Shown here: positions 61,860-64,000 of the stretch, piece after piece | Layout: every line of letters starts with the position of its first letter | Numbering within the stretch: position 1 is the first letter of the stretch | Source: Salinispirillum sp049115955 | Lineage (GTDB): Bacteria; Pseudomonadota; Gammaproteobacteria; Pseudomonadales; Natronospirillaceae | Direction of reading: 5' to 3' | Length of the DNA: 64,000 nucleotides | NCBI GenBank assembly: GCA_049115955.1 | Contig: JAGDZJ010000007.1 | Coordinates: 6,403-70,402, forward strand | Notes under the pieces: generated by a model | Databases searched by the model: none | What the model was told of the DNA's origin: nothing | Seen by the model: the letters and a program-made list of their open reading frames with translations, nothing else | Program-made: the position numbers and the translations under genes

Positions 61860-62765
61860 TTACATCGCCACAGCGATATCCGCTCCCAGTCGCGCATTGT
61901 TCAATACCAACTGAATATTGGCGTCCAATGAACTGCCACCGGTCAGTTCCGCTACACGCGCCAACAAGAATGGCGTTGAGGCTTTGCCGCCGACGCCCTG
62001 CTCTTCCAATTCCTGCAAGGCCTGCGCTATGGCGCTATCAATTACCGACTTAGGCATGGCGTATTCAGCCGGAATGGGGTTGGCAACCACTACGCCACCT
62101 TCCAGTCCCATTTGCCACTTGGTTCGTAAGGCCGCGGCTATCTCTTCAGCACTGTCTAAGCGATAGTCGACCGCGTAGCCAGACTCACGGGTATAAAACG
62201 CTGGTAGGTCGTTCGTACCGAAACCCACCACAGGTACACCTTGCGTTTCCAAGTACTCGCGAGTCAGGCCAATATCCAATATCGACTTCGCCCCGGCGCA
62301 CACGACCGCCACCGACGTGCGAGACAGCTCTTGCAAGTCAGCAGAAATATCAAAGCTCGTTTCCGCACCGCGATGCACCCCACCGATGCCGCCGGTTGCA
62401 AATACGCGAATGCCCGCCAGTGCGGCCATGATCATGGTGCCCGCAACCGTGGTCGCGCCCATCTTTCCAGCCGCCAGTACAAAAGGCATGTCACGACGAC
62501 TGCATTTGATCACGTCTTGCCCGGCCTTACCCAGCCGGGTAATTTCCGCTTCGGTCAACCCCACCTTTAACTTGCCATCCATGATCGCCATGGTAGCGGG
62601 AATAGCCCCGCGCTGACGAATTTCGGCTTCGACTTTCAGCGCTGTTTCGACGTTCTGCGGAAAGGGCATGCCGTGCGAAATGATGGTGGATTCCAGCGCG
62701 ACAACGGGTTTTCTCGCAGCGATCGCCGCCGCAATTTCAGGGTGAATATCAAGGTAGTTTTGCAT
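61860..62765 (-). CDS. psuG: Pseudouridine-5'-phosphate glycosidase
   Basis: Splits pseudouridine 5'-phosphate to uracil and ribose 5-phosphate. 301 residues from the ATG at 62763-62765. Motifs: ALESTIISHGMPFPQN, FATGGIGGVHRGAETSFDIS, CAGAKSILDIG and NPIPAEYAMP. Overlaps the psuK stop by 17 bp. With psuK it forms a pseudouridine salvage pair. The gene is related to indigoidine synthase A. Confidence 0.94.
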   Translation of the reverse strand: MQNYLDIHPEIAAAIAARKPVVALESTIISHGMPFPQNVETALKVEAEIRQRGAIPATMAIMDGKLKVGLTEAEITRLGKAGQDVIKCSRRDMPFVLAAGKMGATTVAGTMIMAALAGIRVFATGGIGGVHRGAETSFDISADLQELSRTSVAVVCAGAKSILDIGLTREYLETQGVPVVGFGTNDLPAFYTRESGYAVDYRLDSAEEIAAALRTKWQMGLEGGVVVANPIPAEYAMPKSVIDSAIAQALQELEEQGVGGKASTPFLLARVAELTGGSSLDANIQLVLNNARLGADIAVAM

Positions 62766-63855
62766 CTGAAGCCTCCAACAACTGCAATATGGCAGTTTCT
62801 GATAAATGGGGATGTATGGTGTGGGCGCTGGTGGTTGCCAGTGCAGCAGCGGCCATGGCGAAACGGGCGCAGGGCTCGGCATCCCAGTCTTGCAAGGTAG
62901 CGTATGTGATGGCCGCGAGAGCCGCATCACCAGCGCCGGTCACGTTAACCACCTGTACTGGCAAGGCGTCGAGCCAGAGCGAGCGGCCATTCGCACTGTA
63001 CAATGCACCCTGCCCGCCCAGTGTTAAAAATACCCGCTCTACTCCCTTATCGTGCAACACGGTGACAGCCTGTTTAGCACTGGCTGTATCCTGCACCACA
63101 ACCCCGGTCAGCACTTCAGCTTCCAAGGCATTGGGCTTCAGGGTATGAATACGGTCAAGATAGGGGATTAGGCGCCCTACTTTGGCAGCGGAGACGGTAT
63201 CGACGATCACTCGTTGGTGGGCACGCCGCTGAAACAACCAATGCAGCGTTTCTTCCGATAAGTTGGCGTCCAATACCCACAACGGGGCACGATCCAGAAA
63301 ACCCGCACGCTTTTCCAGAGCAGCAGCGTCCAAGTGTTTCAAAGCCGCCATATCATTCAACGCGAGTTTCATTTCACCATCGGCGTCCAGCACTGACAGG
63401 TAAACCGACGTGCTGACATCGGCAGGCCGCAATACGTGGTCTACACCGACGCCCGCACTTCGGCACGCCGCCAACAATTGGTCGCCCCAAGCGTCCTGCC
63501 CGACCACACTAAAAAACTGCACAACCGAGCCCAAGCGTGCCAAGTTTTCGGCAATATTGCGCCCAACACCGCCAGGACTCACGGACAAAGAGCCGGGATT
63601 CGAATCACCCATGCGCAGTGCCGCGGCGCTACGGCCAGACAAGTCGATATTGGCACCGCCCACCACGGCGACGTAGCTCTGCTCAGCCAGAATGTAGCCC
63701 TTGCCCGCCACGTAGCCTTTTTGCATCAAGTGCATGATGTGCACAGCAACGGCACTGCGACTGATGTTCAGTCGGTCAGCCAAGGCTTGCTGTGAGATCA
63801 TGGGATCAGCTCGCAGGCATTCGAGAATGACCTGCTCGCGCTCGGTAATAGCCAT
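62749..63855 (-). CDS. psuK: Pseudouridine kinase with N-terminal helix-turn-helix
   Basis: About 368 residues from the ATG at 63853-63855; a TTG five codons earlier is possible. The N-terminal 55 residues form a winged helix (REQVILECLRADPMISQQALADRLNISRSAVAVHI). The rest is a PfkB/ribokinase fold, with the sugar-binding GGANIDLSG and SPGGVGRNIAENLARLGS and the catalytic Asp in NVTGAGDAALAAI. Phosphorylates pseudouridine for PsuG. The HTH suggests it also senses or regulates. Upstream 63856-64000 shows no gene. Confidence 0.9.
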   Translation of the reverse strand: MAITEREQVILECLRADPMISQQALADRLNISRSAVAVHIMHLMQKGYVAGKGYILAEQSYVAVVGGANIDLSGRSAAALRMGDSNPGSLSVSPGGVGRNIAENLARLGSVVQFFSVVGQDAWGDQLLAACRSAGVGVDHVLRPADVSTSVYLSVLDADGEMKLALNDMAALKHLDAAALEKRAGFLDRAPLWVLDANLSEETLHWLFQRRAHQRVIVDTVSAAKVGRLIPYLDRIHTLKPNALEAEVLTGVVVQDTASAKQAVTVLHDKGVERVFLTLGGQGALYSANGRSLWLDALPVQVVNVTGAGDAALAAITYATLQDWDAEPCARFAMAAAALATTSAHTIHPHLSETAILQLLEASDAKLP

Positions 63856-64000
63856 ATGTTTATATGCCAAACATTTGTTTATTCAGCAATAATAGCAATG
63901 AGCGGATAATAGAACAAGGGATGCAAAGGACGGGCATGAGTGCGGCGGGCATTAGCTGAGGCAGGGGCGCAGGCGGTATGCCGCAAAGCGCGCATTCCCG

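Noticed and set aside
63860..64000. Possible start of another palindromic element at the right edge (GCGG..CCGC motifs)
   Set aside because: Only short, imperfect symmetry is visible and the window ends; no claim can be supported.

Overview
This 64 kb window is a chromosomal segment of a gammaproteobacterium, most likely a marine Oceanospirillales relative (Saccharospirillum/Reinekea type). The genus is an inference from gene content and order. Supporting signs are zipA, fimV, a rhombosortase, rdgC, ccmABCDEFGHI, an infC gene starting on ATT, and gene orders also known from Pseudomonas (leuCD-leuB-asd-fimV-truA-trpF...accD-folC-SPOR-cvpA-purF-metZ; rpsP-rimM-trmD-rplS; smc-zipA-ligA; thrS-infC-rpmI-rplT). 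Only three genes lie on the + strand: a LysR regulator, rdgC and an amino-acid binding protein. The window is almost entirely core housekeeping DNA. I see no prophage, insertion sequence, CRISPR array or toxin/defence island.

Layout. 1-4.5 kb: thrC (cut by the window edge), hom, and the rpsP-rimM-trmD-rplS ribosome/tRNA operon. 4.7-15 kb: a membrane GGDEF-EAL protein, gltX, a GH13 glucanase, and a MoxR / DUF58 / TgpA transglutaminase operon that runs by a 4-nt overlap into a two-receiver diguanylate cyclase. 15-25 kb: metZ, purF, cvpA, a SPOR protein, folC, accD, trpA-trpB-trpF and truA. 25-34 kb: fimV, asd, leuB and leuDC, with a divergent LysR gene. 34-44 kb: rhombosortase, rdgC, three small genes, ligA, zipA and smc. 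44-51 kb: the complete System I cytochrome c maturation operon, including a 58-aa ccmD. 51-58 kb: a membrane protein, a D-2-hydroxyacid dehydrogenase, a branched-chain amino acid ABC transporter (binding protein convergent with livGFHM). 58-64 kb: rplT-rpmI-infC-thrS, tRNA-Val(GAC), and the pseudouridine genes psuG-psuK.

The most unusual content is in the non-coding DNA around the leucine genes. Four hairpin elements (30.44-30.57, 30.70-30.80, 32.96-33.05 and 33.13-33.24 kb) share short constant blocks (AACGAGCC, a 12-nt spacer, TTTACGGCGTC). The outer arms, where I can see them (three copies), and the internal stems differ between copies but are self-complementary within a copy. They form two back-to-back pairs on either side of leuDC. 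A fifth, unrelated nested-palindrome element lies at 2.28-2.42 kb. A perfect 12-bp inverted repeat upstream of the LysR gene is a strong operator candidate.

Several starts are not ATG: TTG for hom, moxR, ccmA, ccmB, livH and the 153-aa protein gene; GTG for thrC, leuB, leuC, rdgC and the dehydrogenase; ATT for infC. All functional names rest on recognised motifs and gene order. No database search was run.
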